In this document: positions 8,804 to 17,380 of the stretch, piece after piece
Layout of the letters: each line of letters opens with the position of its first letter
Numbering within the stretch: the stretch's first letter is position 1
DNA from: Kutzneria sp. CA-103260
GTDB taxonomy: Bacteria; Actinomycetota; Actinomycetes; Mycobacteriales; Pseudonocardiaceae
Assembly: GCF_018263855.1 (NCBI RefSeq)
Contig: NZ_CP073318.1
Span: 2,728,001 to 2,792,000 of the forward strand
Direction: 5' to 3'
DNA: 64,000 bases
The notes under the pieces: generated by a model
What the model was told of the DNA's origin: nothing
Databases searched by the model: none
The model's input: the letters and a program-made list of their open reading frames with translations, nothing else
Made by a program: the position numbers and the translations under genes

Positions 8804-9702
8804 TGCCGCACACATCTGCCGCTCACACCCGCGCGTTGCGCGCGCGCAGGGCTTGCACCGGCGAACCCCACCAGGTCGTCAGTACCAGCATGACGAGGGT
8901 GAGCGGGTCACAGCAGGCGATACCACCGGCGGCCACGGCCGCGCAACAGGAGCTGGAAGCACATGTCCTCCTAGCACTTCGGGACATACGCCAGCTGCGC
9001 AACCACGACCTGCCCTTCTATCCGTTCCGATACGTCACCCCGAAGTCCCATTCGCTCGAACTGTCGTTGCTGCCACATCATCTCGGATCGTTTGCATTCG
9101 GCATGGCACCGCGTAGCCACGACAATGAAATCGCAGGCGTTCCAGGTCTCCGAGTGACTTCCAGCCGCCGAGGAATTACCCTCCGCCTGCTCAGCCGCGA
9201 CGGACACCCTACTGACGCCAACGTACTACTCAAGGACGTCACGCCAACGCAATGGTCGAAGGCTATGTCATGGACGAATGACGAGTACGTTGGAACGACG
9301 CAAGACTTCTTCGTGCATGAGCCTGCGCTGACGGCGACAGAAAGTCAGTACCTGCGCCAATATGAGCGTCTCCGAGCGCACCCGATGTTGGCCAGCCTCG
9401 TGCTGCGACGCCTTCATCTGCTTAGCGCTGCCGGCTGGATTGACGTGTGGACCGCTGACTCGGCCATCAAGATCGAATGGTTCGAAGGGCCACAGCTTCG
9501 CGAGGTAGCCCGCCGCCTCATCGACCCTGACGTTGGCCTGGTCGCCGAAGGAGTCTCACTGCGCCGCTATCACCACGAGCTAATCAACAGCGACCTGGAG
9601 CCCTACTCACTCGACTTCCGCGGTCCGGCACCGCAGACAGGCGGTACCGTGAGTGGGCGTGGGTATCCGGAGGGCGCTTTGATCATGCGCCGGACGGACT
9701 GA
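8803..9702 (+). CDS. hypothetical protein, paralogue B of a three-gene unit
   Basis: This 299-residue protein starts at an ATG sharing one base with the preceding stop (TGATG). It is a diverged paralogue of the 7524-8531 product: the N-terminal RARRACTGEPHQ motif, VPGLRVTS, the LTDA-like HPTDANVLL, and LRRLHLLSAAGWIDVWT all align in order. It is about 35 residues shorter, mainly in the middle and C-terminus. No known domain is visible. Duplication followed by divergence around a small membrane gene suggests that the two proteins form a heteromeric complex. Confidence 0.7.
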   Translation: MPHTSAAHTRALRARRACTGEPHQVVSTSMTRVSGSQQAIPPAATAAQQELEAHVLLALRDIRQLRNHDLPFYPFRYVTPKSHSLELSLLPHHLGSFAFGMAPRSHDNEIAGVPGLRVTSSRRGITLRLLSRDGHPTDANVLLKDVTPTQWSKAMSWTNDEYVGTTQDFFVHEPALTATESQYLRQYERLRAHPMLASLVLRRLHLLSAAGWIDVWTADSAIKIEWFEGPQLREVARRLIDPDVGLVAEGVSLRRYHHELINSDLEPYSLDFRGPAPQTGGTVSGRGYPEGALIMRRTD

Positions 9703-9736
9703 CATCCCGACTATCGTCAAACGCGGTTACGGTAAC

Positions 9737-10152
9737 GTGACGGAAGCTACTGAAGCCCGCCGGGGCGTCGCCGTCCTGCACCACCTTCCGCTGACAGAAA
9801 CCCTGCGGCCAGAAACCCTGCGGCAGCTTCGAGATTGCCTGGCTCCGGGCGGGCGACTCGTGGTGGTCGGCTTACCGTGAGGACAGTCCCGCAAGACTGC
9901 TGGTTGAGCTTCCTGCCATCCTTGCCAATCCGATCACTGGGCTGCTTAAGCATCCTGCCCGCGCCGACGCGCCCCCCGCATGTGACGGCACCCACCGTCG
10001 CGGCCAAGGAGACCCTGGCCGACATTCGGACTGCGGCGGCTCGGAAACTGGCCGGCATTCGGACTGCGGCGGCTCGGAAACTGGCCGGCGCTCGGATCCG
10101 GCGCCGCGTGTTTTGGCGTTTCACCCTGGTCTACGACGCCTCGCCGGACTGA
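9737..10152 (+). pseudogene. decayed class I SAM-dependent methyltransferase
   Basis: The frame from 9737 reads AVLHHLPLTETL and later RDCLAPGGRLVVVGL, a typical motif post-I/IV region of a Rossmann methyltransferase, then stops. A shifted frame resumes as YREDSPARLLVELPAIL, and a third frame gives TLADIRTAAARKLAG and RIRRRVFWRFTLVYD, a typical C-terminal end of the same family. At least two frameshifts are therefore needed, and the SAM-binding GxGxG half is missing. Two tandem duplications, 15 bp at 9795-9824 and 33 bp at 10024-10089, lie inside it. Confidence 0.7.
10024..10089 (+). repeat. 33-bp perfect tandem duplication
   Basis: A 33-base unit beginning ATTCGGACTGCGGCGG occurs twice head to tail (10024-10056 and 10057-10089), followed by a partial match at GCTCGGA. 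It duplicates the peptide IRTAAARKLAG in the methyltransferase remnant, and it looks like slippage in a decaying gene. Confidence 0.85.
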
Positions 10153-10557
10153 TGCCAGCTCGGCCGGACCATCCGAACCTCCAGTTGTATCGGACACAAC
10201 ATCGTTGCATCCGCATTGGTTGACGCAGGTCAGCGACACGTCGGCCAAAATCTTGCTCCAACCAGAAATGGTCGTCGACATGCGAGAATGGCTCGGCATT
10301 GAGATGTAGCCAATGGTGCGTCAGATGCAATAATTGGAGCTTCCGCACGAAGGTGATCATCACGTTCGCCATCGACCTCTACGCTACTTGATCACTCGTG
10401 GTGGCAGAGAGGGAGGCTTCCGACTGTGGCTCTGTCAGTGCCCGTCGAAGTTGGCTGAGCAAGCCACGATCCAACAGTACCCCCTTTCACGAGCGCAGCC
10501 TGCCCCGGTGGGGGCTGTGGGGCCGAGTAGCTGGCGTTCACGCGAGGAGAGGCTCCG
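10153..10557. other. intergenic region, no convincing gene
   Basis: About 400 bp lie between the methyltransferase remnant and the 3' end of the TPR-STAND gene. A leftward frame of 83 codons (10121-10372) exists, but it has no recognisable family and overlaps the remnant. No repeats, RNA genes or clear terminators are visible. Confidence 0.4.
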
Positions 10558-13362
10558 TCACCCCGGCTGTGGGTGCCCACGGCCTGGGACGTCTCGATTC
10601 TGTTCGGCCTCGTCGGCGGAGCTGAGGGCGTTGAGCACGTTGGCCAGGGTCGCCGATGCTGCGTGCAGGCCGACAGCGAACGGTGCTGGTTCTCCCGCAG
10701 CCAACTCGCGATAGACGTCCACGGCCTGCACGCCAACCTCGGCAGCGGCGTGCAGATCTTCGCCCAGTAGCGACCGTACGAGCGTGAACGTCCACAATAC
10801 GGCGGCCAGGTTGGGGAGGTTGGCGGCGCGGTCGACCGCCACCAACTCCTCGCGCAACGCGAGGGCATGGTGGGAGTAGGTGAGCGCCTCGTCCCGCCTG
10901 TCCGCATACGCCAAGTTGGCCGCGTGTGTGGCCATCGACATCGCCAGGTTGGGCAGGTGGGTGACGCGATTACCCTCCACCAACTTGCCGTAGCACTCGA
11001 CAGCGCGGAGGGAATAAGACAGGGCCTCATCACCTCGACCGGCGGTAACCAGAAGCTGCGCGTGGTTGCTCCACGCCCTCGCTAGGTCAGGCAGGTACGC
11101 AGCGGCGTTGGCGTTCGCCAGCTTCTCGTGCAATGTGACGGCGCGGTGGGAGTGGGCGAGTGCCTCGTCCCGATGGCCAGCATCCTTCAAGTGCGCCGCG
11201 TGATTGGCTACCGACGCCGCCAGATGGGGCAAGTAGGTCGCGGCGGGGTCGCCCTGTGCCAGCTCGTCGTAGTGCTCGACAGCGCGGTGGGAACAGTCCA
11301 GAGCCCTACTCCACTGACCGGCATCTCTCAGGTTGGTCGCGTGGTTGGCCAGCGACATCGCTAGCTCAGGCAGGTAGGCAACACGGTTGGCCTTCACTAG
11401 CTTCCGGTAGTGCCCAACGGCGCGGCGGGAATAGTGCAGGGCCTTGCTTCGCTGACCGGTATTCGCCACTAGCAACGCGTGATTGTTTACCGCCGCCGCG
11501 AGGGCGCCCAGATAGGTGCTGGCGTCGGTTCTCGCAAACACCTCGTACACTGCGACAGTGCTCTGGGAATACTCCAGGGCCTCGCTCCATCTGCCGACAT
11601 TCGCCAACTGCAGCGCGTGGTTGCCTGTCGCCGTTGCCATGTCAGGCAGATAGGCAACGGAGTCGGCAACGTTGATCGTGATCAGCTCATTCAAGCAGTC
11701 GAGGGCGCTGTGGGAGTGGACCAGGGCCTCGTCGCGCCGGCCGGCCGCGTCAAGACGATTGCTGCAGTGAACATGCAGGCGAGCCTTGCTGACCAGGCCA
11801 GTGATGGTGCCGAGCAGACGGGTGGCCAGGGCAAGCGTGATCGCCGCAGCGCCGACGTCCAGGTCGATGTGCCGACCTTCGGGAAGACTCCTGACAATTG
11901 GCTCCAGGACGTCATCAGGGATGTCGTCGATGCCAGCCAGTGCGGTCAACGCGGAACTACCGGCGTCAAGTGCAAGGCTGGGGTCAGCGCGTAGCAGCGG
12001 GTACAACACCTTCGCGCCAAGATGAGGCCAGCGAGTGGCGGCGGAAGCCAGGAAAGTCACCGCGTGGGGGGCTGCGGCGGACCGGAGGCCATCGGACGCG
12101 TTTAGCAACGTGGCAGGGATGGTGTTGGCCCAGGGGTCGGGATCGTAGGCGCTGACGTCGTGGCCCGGGGTTAGCAGGCCGAGGAAGTCCTCGGCAAGCC
12201 GGTCGGGATAGAGGGGTTCTAGGACCAGCTCACGGTTGGCGGGTGGATAGCAAAAGCGATGATCGAGAAGGAGGTCCTGCGGATGGCGGGGCAAGTCCAG
12301 CGCCCGCAGGACTTGGATGCCGGTGGCGTGGCTGACCGCTCCGGTGAGTGCGGCGGTGAATACTACCCTGGCCATGATGGCGGGCCGGGTACGGTAGTCC
12401 TGGCCCTGGCTGCCAGCGTCGAACAGCCGTTGCCACGCTTGGTATTCGCGGTCCAACAGGTAGGCCGATAGCTCATGTGGCTTGCCGGGGGGTTGCCGGC
12501 CTCGTTTGTGGGCGTCGACCGCGACGAGGGCGGCCATGTGCACGGTCAGCGTCAGCCCGAGATCATCGTGGACCAACGACTCCGGTGGCCGGATACTCGT
12601 GGCATCAGGCAGGTCGTACAGATCAGGCTCGCAGTAGCGGTCCCGGGCAGTGGTGAACATCAACAGCCTGTCCGCGGCCAACGGGAGCAATGGAAGATCG
12701 CCAACTGAGGCACGGCTGTCGCTGAGCTCGCCGCGGATAGCTGCGTACCACCGGACAGTCCGGCCGATGAGGATGACCCGCGTAGGTCGCAGCTGATGCA
12801 GAAGTGGATCGGACAACAGTCGCACCAGTTCGCTGTGCGCCCACCGGTCGGCATAGTCGACGATCAGCAGCATGCCGGCACCGTCGGCCTCAGCTGGGGA
12901 TTCTTCGTCGTTGAACGAGTGCGTTGGGCTGTTGTGGAAGCCTGCTTGAAGGACGCGCCATCGTTGCGCAGCTGGGAGGCCTTGGCTGCGGGAGCGTTCG
13001 GCGAACTCCGTAGCAAGCCGAGTCTTGCCCTGCCCGCCGGGGCCGTGGAGCAGGAGGACTGATAGTCGCGAGGTGTTGGAGTCACGCCACCCCCGCAAGA
13101 ACGTCAGTTCGGTGTCTCGGCCGATGAATCGCACGACTTGGCTGCGGGCATCTAGTAGGCGACTGGGCTGGTTTATCAGCCAGTTCGTGTCAAGCGGGGT
13201 GGTCGCTGGGAACTCCTCAAGAACGTGACGACGAGCTCCGTAGTGGTGATGGTGTTGGTGTAGGCCACCTTCGACCTTGGCGGCTTGGACTACGCTCCCA
13301 GACACATTGCCCGTCACGGCGTTGACCACGACGCGTGGTGGACGACCGGGCTCGTGAGTCAT
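10558..13362 (-). CDS. STAND NTPase with C-terminal TPR repeats
   Basis: This 934-residue protein starts at ATG 13362; an upstream in-frame start at 13407 adds 15 atypical residues. The N-terminus has the actinobacterial motif NAVTGNVSGSVVQA followed by a His-rich stretch, often found ahead of NTPase modules. Walker A is GPGGQGKT (107-114) and Walker B is LLIVDYAD (165-172). From about residue 560 to the end there are roughly seven helical repeats with the recurring pattern NHA..L...G...EAL..S..AV..Y..L, which are TPR/TPR_12-like. This is the AfsR/NACHT-style sensor architecture used in regulation or phage defence. It is divergent from the AlbA_2 gene, with only 65 bp between starts, so the two are probably co-regulated. 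Confidence 0.8.
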   Translation of the reverse strand: MTHEPGRPPRVVVNAVTGNVSGSVVQAAKVEGGLHQHHHHYGARRHVLEEFPATTPLDTNWLINQPSRLLDARSQVVRFIGRDTELTFLRGWRDSNTSRLSVLLLHGPGGQGKTRLATEFAERSRSQGLPAAQRWRVLQAGFHNSPTHSFNDEESPAEADGAGMLLIVDYADRWAHSELVRLLSDPLLHQLRPTRVILIGRTVRWYAAIRGELSDSRASVGDLPLLPLAADRLLMFTTARDRYCEPDLYDLPDATSIRPPESLVHDDLGLTLTVHMAALVAVDAHKRGRQPPGKPHELSAYLLDREYQAWQRLFDAGSQGQDYRTRPAIMARVVFTAALTGAVSHATGIQVLRALDLPRHPQDLLLDHRFCYPPANRELVLEPLYPDRLAEDFLGLLTPGHDVSAYDPDPWANTIPATLLNASDGLRSAAAPHAVTFLASAATRWPHLGAKVLYPLLRADPSLALDAGSSALTALAGIDDIPDDVLEPIVRSLPEGRHIDLDVGAAAITLALATRLLGTITGLVSKARLHVHCSNRLDAAGRRDEALVHSHSALDCLNELITINVADSVAYLPDMATATGNHALQLANVGRWSEALEYSQSTVAVYEVFARTDASTYLGALAAAVNNHALLVANTGQRSKALHYSRRAVGHYRKLVKANRVAYLPELAMSLANHATNLRDAGQWSRALDCSHRAVEHYDELAQGDPAATYLPHLAASVANHAAHLKDAGHRDEALAHSHRAVTLHEKLANANAAAYLPDLARAWSNHAQLLVTAGRGDEALSYSLRAVECYGKLVEGNRVTHLPNLAMSMATHAANLAYADRRDEALTYSHHALALREELVAVDRAANLPNLAAVLWTFTLVRSLLGEDLHAAAEVGVQAVDVYRELAAGEPAPFAVGLHAASATLANVLNALSSADEAEQNRDVPGRGHPQPG

Positions 13363-13427
13363 CGGCCAATTATCCCCGTGCCTCGTCAACTCCACGGTTG
13401 GGGGCAAAGCTACGGTAGTGTCGACTG

Positions 13428-14762
13428 ATGGCGATCATGTGGTCACGGATCCACGCCGAGCTCGGGCTGTCGCCAAGGCCGCTGACCCACGACATGGTCA
13501 CCCAGGCCGTCGTCCAGAACCTGCGTGAGAACGAAGACCTGGATTGGAAGCGGGACCTGGCCTGGAAGAAGGACCTGCCTCCGGAGGTGAAAGACAAGAA
13601 GAGGTGGGAGTTCGCCAAGGACGTGGCGGCGATGGCCAACACGCGGGGCGGGCTGATCGTCTTCGGGGTCAGAGAGCATAACGAGGAAGCTGTCGAGCTG
13701 ACAGGCGTGTCGAACGATGAGCGCGAGCGGCAGAACCTTCGGTCTCTGGCCTGGCAACGCATGAGGCCGTTGGTCGATGGACTGGTGATCGAACCGCTGA
13801 ACGACGAGGCGGGAGAACGAGGACTCATCGTCGTGTCAGTCCCGGCCAGCCCGGACTCCCCGCATGTCGTCGGAGAGAAGAACGAGATGGGCGTCCCGTA
13901 TCGGGATGGCTCCGACACTCGCTGGATGACCGAGAGCCAGCTTGAGCGCGCGTATCGCGACCGCTTCGCTCGCAGGGCCGACGATCGTGCTGCTCTCGGT
14001 GCGCTGATCGACGATCTGGCGCCCGAGATGCCACTTGACGGCGGCGTCTGGATTGCGGTCTCCGCGCGCCCGGTCGCGTCCATGCCGCTTGTGTTTGGTC
14101 GCCCGCGGCGTGAGCAGGCCACTGCGACCATGACGGAGATGCTTCAGCTGGCCTCGGAGATCTATCCGCTGAGTGCGGGCGGCCGGATAGGCCGGATGAA
14201 GGTAATAGGTGAGCTAGAAGGCTATGCGGTCAACAACCCGCGAGCTGGGCTGCGGCGCTGGGTGATTCGATCGAACCCTTACTCGACCGATCCGTTGGAC
14301 CGGGCCGACTGGGGCCACGTCGAACTTCACCATGATGGCTCGATGGCGCTGGCGGTCGGCTTCAACAACTGGGTGCGCGGCGGTCTCGCTGGCGAGGACG
14401 CCGGCGAGGTCGATCGGGTTCCCGTAGCGGCGGTCGATTCCATGCTGGTGGAGGCAGTGGCTCTAGCCGCTGCCCATGTCCGCAGTCTGGGTGGAGCCGG
14501 GACGACGCAGATCTGCGCGAGGTTCCTCCAGGACCCAACGAGGCCGAGCCGGCCTTTGGTCGCTGTCGACAACAGGATGGGACCCCACTTCACCACGGAC
14601 TTTCATGTCCTTTCGTCGACAAGGGCTGTCCGTAACCCGCATACAGTGGAGGCTCAGTTCGCTGCCGATGGTGACGTCGACGCCCTGCGACAGGTGGCTC
14701 GTCAGCTTGCTGACGATCTGGACCACCAGTTCGGCATGCAGGCGTCGACGATTCCCCAGTGA
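13428..14762 (+). CDS. AlbA_2/Schlafen-domain protein
   Basis: The product has 444 residues. Residues about 30-150 fit an AlbA_2 (Schlafen-like, putative nucleic-acid-binding) domain: ENEDLDWKRDLAWKKDLP, then FAKDVAAMANTRGGLIVFGV, then a strand-rich part ending near GVPYRDGSDTRWM. The C-terminal 250 residues are not recognised. Bacterial AlbA_2 proteins occur in defence islands, and Schlafen relatives include nucleases acting on tRNA. Which activity applies here is unknown. Its start lies 65 bp from the divergent TPR-STAND gene, with a TACGGT hexamer just before the ATG that could serve a near-leaderless transcript. Confidence 0.75.
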   Translation: MAIMWSRIHAELGLSPRPLTHDMVTQAVVQNLRENEDLDWKRDLAWKKDLPPEVKDKKRWEFAKDVAAMANTRGGLIVFGVREHNEEAVELTGVSNDERERQNLRSLAWQRMRPLVDGLVIEPLNDEAGERGLIVVSVPASPDSPHVVGEKNEMGVPYRDGSDTRWMTESQLERAYRDRFARRADDRAALGALIDDLAPEMPLDGGVWIAVSARPVASMPLVFGRPRREQATATMTEMLQLASEIYPLSAGGRIGRMKVIGELEGYAVNNPRAGLRRWVIRSNPYSTDPLDRADWGHVELHHDGSMALAVGFNNWVRGGLAGEDAGEVDRVPVAAVDSMLVEAVALAAAHVRSLGGAGTTQICARFLQDPTRPSRPLVAVDNRMGPHFTTDFHVLSSTRAVRNPHTVEAQFAADGDVDALRQVARQLADDLDHQFGMQASTIPQ

Positions 14763-14820
14763 GCGTCGGAAACAGCTGGCCAGACCACGTGTGAGATCTC
14801 CCCAGCGCAGTCCAGGCTCA

Positions 14821-15215
14821 TCAGTGACCATCAGTCGCAGGACGGGGTTGCGTCCCCCGTGAAATCTCGGCGGCGAAGGTGTCGGCGCCCGCGCGGTAGA
14901 TCCAGCGGACCGCGGTGTTGACGTGGATGCCGACCAGTTTGGCCAGCGCGGAGGCCGGGAAGTGCCCGGCCATGTCGACCAGTGCGGCGCTGCGCGCCGA
15001 CTGGGCCCGGACCCTGAACTTCTTCACGCAGTGGCTGTGGTGCGCGGCCGTGATCGGCCGGGCGGGGAATGCCGCCGGGGACCAGTCACGGGTGGTTGTC
15101 GGTGCGGGCCAGGGCGACGTGGCCTCGCAGGTTGGTGGCAAGACGCAGCGCGAGTTCGTCCATCGGCGGCGGGATTTCGAGTGGGTGTGCCGCGAGCGTG
15201 AGCCGGCGTTGCCGG
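14821..15215 (-). pseudogene. C-terminal remnant of a second-type tyrosine recombinase
   Basis: Read leftward, one frame gives LTLAAHPLEIPPPMDELALR and on to ARTDNH before a stop. A shifted frame then gives RPITAAH, AQSARSAALVDMAGHFPASA and LAKLVGIHVNTAVRWIYRAG. This order matches the C-terminal third of actinobacterial transposon-type tyrosine recombinases (PLPPPL..L.., then L.IHPNTA.RW...A). The catalytic part is missing and a frameshift interrupts the rest. It belongs to a different subfamily from the two better preserved integrases in the window. Confidence 0.6.
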
Positions 15216-15265
15216 CCTTGCCGGCGATCTGATCGAGGGTCAGCCGGACGGCGGTAGCGCGGCTT

Positions 15266-16303
15266 CTAATCTAGCCGTGAGCGCATTGAGGCACGGACTG
15301 AGGGCGAGAGAGCTGAGGGATGGGGTTCGCCGGTGAGGACTGACAGGGCGGTGGCGACTTCGGGCAGGAACGCCTTGATGTAGGTCGTGGTGGAGGCGCC
15401 TTCGGTGTCGGTGTGTCCGGCGTAGCCGCGGGCGATGCCGTAGCCGAATTGGCGTTCCACCCAGGTCAGGGTGGTGTGACGTAACCAGTGGGCGGTGACT
15501 CCCAGCGCGTCCGCCCACGGCAGCGCGCCGTGAACCCGGGACCACAACGCGTCGTACCGCCGAGCGGTGAGTGGGCTGTGATCGGTATGGCGCAGCAGAG
15601 CATCGTTGGGGTGAGTGGCACCACGATCCTGAGCGTGGACGGCCAGCGCACAGGCGAGTGTTGGGGTGATCGGCTGCCACCGCTCGGTTCCGGCCTTCTC
15701 ACGTAGGTGCACCGCGCAGGTCGTGGCGTCGAGATCGGCAAGGCGCAGGCCGAGAGCACCACCGCGTCGGCAGGCGGTCTCGGAGTGCAGGCGCAGCAGC
15801 AGACTGTCCAGCGGCACGTCGTGGCCGCCGGTGAGCACTACCTGGTGGATGGCGGTGAGTTCCGTGCCGGACAAGGCGCGGCGGGTACTGGGCAGCCTGC
15901 GGGGGAGCGGGATCATGATCGTGGGGTTGTCGGGTAGGCCGATGAGGCCGTCGGCCATCGCCAGCCGATAGATTGCCCGCATCGCGCGTAGGTAGGACTC
16001 CCCGGCGTAGCGGCCTGCGCGATCGTGGCGTCGCTGGCGGGCGTTCCGCGTGGTGTGACGCTGCAGTGCCAGGATGTCCGATGGGCGAATGTCGTCGAGC
16101 GGTCGGGCGGCGAACGCTGTGGCGGCGCGTTTCCAGTAGGTCGCGTAGGTGGCGAGTTGGCCTGCGGTCGCGGCGGCGATGACCTTCGGGATGTAGGCGG
16201 CCATCGTCGGCATGGCCGGGGCGGTGTGGAGTTGCTCGGGCCGCACTCCCAGTTCTCTGATCAGTTGGCGTGCGAGTTCTAACCTTGCGGTGTCATAGGA
16301 CAT
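15266..16303 (-). CDS. tyrosine recombinase/integrase next to tRNA-Leu
   Basis: The product has 345 residues from the ATG at 16303, chosen because GGGAGGA lies 5 bases upstream; an in-frame ATG at 16327 lacks this. The N-terminal 120 residues form a core-binding domain. The catalytic domain shows R in LHSETACRRGGALGL, HWLRHTTLTW and GHTDTEGASTTTYI with the Tyr nucleophile. It overlaps the upstream AbrB-like gene by 11 bases, so the two are translationally coupled. It lies about 700 bp from the 3' end of a tRNA-Leu gene, a typical attachment position, and is probably the integrase that inserted the island there. Confidence 0.88.
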   Translation of the reverse strand: MSYDTARLELARQLIRELGVRPEQLHTAPAMPTMAAYIPKVIAAATAGQLATYATYWKRAATAFAARPLDDIRPSDILALQRHTTRNARQRRHDRAGRYAGESYLRAMRAIYRLAMADGLIGLPDNPTIMIPLPRRLPSTRRALSGTELTAIHQVVLTGGHDVPLDSLLLRLHSETACRRGGALGLRLADLDATTCAVHLREKAGTERWQPITPTLACALAVHAQDRGATHPNDALLRHTDHSPLTARRYDALWSRVHGALPWADALGVTAHWLRHTTLTWVERQFGYGIARGYAGHTDTEGASTTTYIKAFLPEVATALSVLTGEPHPSALSPSVRASMRSRLD

Positions 16304-16838
16304 CGAGTCCTCCCGGCGTGGACGCATAGCGCTCGGCTATGAGATTTGCGATGACAGCCATGGGGTGGACGATCAGTACGTCGTGCTCCGGTGCGGCGAC
16401 CAACACGACTCGATCTCCGGTATCAATGGAAAACAATGCGCGTGTACCGGCGGGAATGAAGACCTTGCGGCGGGAATCAATGCGGAACGGCCCGGAGTGA
16501 GTGCGACGGAGAACGACCATGTCCGCAGTCACCGTCGCGGCGGTCCGCTCGCCTGGGTGCCAGCCCAGGGCGGAGAGCAGAGATTGGTCGCCTGTGCGTC
16601 CGGAATGATCGATAGCGGCTACCGCGAGCATCAGACGACCGGCCTGCAGAGGCGGAGAAGGTGGCAGCGGCGGAGAAGGTGGTGGTGGGATCGGTACAGG
16701 TCCGGCTGTTGCAGGCCTGACGATGTCTGGTGGCACGAACAGCGCCACGGGTTGGCCGGTCACCGCAGCACCGCCCAAACAAGTCGAATGGACGGCTGGA
16801 ATATCAGCCGTTGTGGTGTGGACTGTAGCAACGTCCAC
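16293..16838 (-). CDS. AbrB/SpoVT-like DNA-binding protein coupled to integrase
   Basis: This 181-residue protein starts at the GTG at 16838. A proline-rich stretch near residue 50 (PIPPPPSPPLPPSPPLQ) separates a short N-terminal part from the rest. The C-terminal 50 residues read RIDSRRKVFIPAGTRALF and then DTGDRVVLVAAPEHDVLIVH, the swapped-hairpin AbrB/MazE fold. Genes of this kind sit directly before integrases in actinobacterial elements and may control integration or excision. A perfect 8-bp-arm palindrome covers its start codon. It has no toxin neighbour, so an antitoxin role is less likely. Confidence 0.7.
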   Translation of the reverse strand: MDVATVHTTTADIPAVHSTCLGGAAVTGQPVALFVPPDIVRPATAGPVPIPPPPSPPLPPSPPLQAGRLMLAVAAIDHSGRTGDQSLLSALGWHPGERTAATVTADMVVLRRTHSGPFRIDSRRKVFIPAGTRALFSIDTGDRVVLVAAPEHDVLIVHPMAVIANLIAERYASTPGGLDVL

Positions 16839-16840
16839 AC
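16816..16840. promoter_or_regulatory. palindrome over the start of the AbrB-like gene
   Basis: GTGTGGAC (16816-16823) and GTCCACAC (16833-16840) are perfect inverted arms around a 9-base spacer, and the GTG start codon of the leftward gene lies inside the right arm. It could be an autoregulatory operator or an mRNA hairpin hiding the start. Confidence 0.45.
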
Positions 16841-16903
16841 GTCTGAATCGAACATGCTACTACCTCTCAAGAGCCAGAGGGTTCACATCCCGCCCACAGA
16901 CAC

Positions 16904-16950
16904 CAAAAAGTTCTACGCTCAGTAATCTTTAGGCTTACTGTGCGTAGAAC
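16904..16950 (-). terminator. intrinsic terminator downstream of tRNA-Leu
   Basis: The arms 16910-16925 and 16935-16950 pair over 16 positions with one mismatch around a 9-base loop. On the minus strand the hairpin is followed by TTTTTGG. It lies 28 bases after the tRNA 3' end in the direction of tRNA transcription. Confidence 0.8.
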
Positions 16951-16977
16951 TCACGGCTGAAATCTCAGCTATTTACG

Positions 16978-17060
16978 TGTCCGAGGGGGGACTTGAACCC
17001 CCACGCCCTTGCGGGCACTAGCACCTCAAGCTAGCGCGTCTGCCATTCCGCCACCCGGAC
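16978..17060 (-). tRNA. tRNA-Leu (anticodon GAG)
   Basis: The minus strand folds as a type II tRNA. The acceptor arm is GTCCGGG/CTCGGAC with one G-T pair, the anticodon stem CTAGC/GCTAG encloses a loop TTGAGGT giving anticodon GAG, a long variable arm (TGCCCGCAAGGGCG) is typical of Leu, and the T arm is GGGGGTTCAAGTCCCCC. The discriminator base is A and CCA is not encoded. The 3' end faces the integrase, so this is a probable attachment target for the island to its left. Confidence 0.95.
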
Positions 17061-17380
17061 TGGGTTGTCAGTGTTGCTGACAGGACAGAGAGTACATGAT
17101 CGTCTCGATGGATTCCAAATCGGGGGTGGGTTGGAGGGTTTGTGCAGGTCAGGGGGTGGGTGGGGTATTGGGGTGAGGGTGGCGCAGATGGCGGGCAGGG
17201 GAGCCGAGGGGGGAGAGCCCGGCCGGTGGGGAGGGGGAGCCACAGGCCGGGGCGAGATGAGGAAGGAGCGGCTCGCTGGGGGGAGAGAGCGGCTTGTTGA
17301 GGAGGGAATAACGCGGAGTGGAAGTGGGAGCAGCGCCGACGGGCGAGGGGAAGTCAAGGGGGGCGAAAGTGCGGTTGGGG
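17061..17380. other. G-rich intergenic region with a quadruplex-type motif
   Basis: About 320 bp lie between the tRNA 5' end and a methyltransferase 3' end. The plus strand is strongly purine-rich. At 17152-17173 runs of 5, 3, 4 and 4 Gs are separated by 1, 1 and 4 bases, a canonical G-quadruplex pattern. I see no gene. The tRNA promoter must lie just right of 17060. Confidence 0.5.

Noticed and set aside
15488-15971. Plus-strand frames of 72-101 codons over the integrase
   Set aside because: They are antisense to a complete integrase with catalytic residues.
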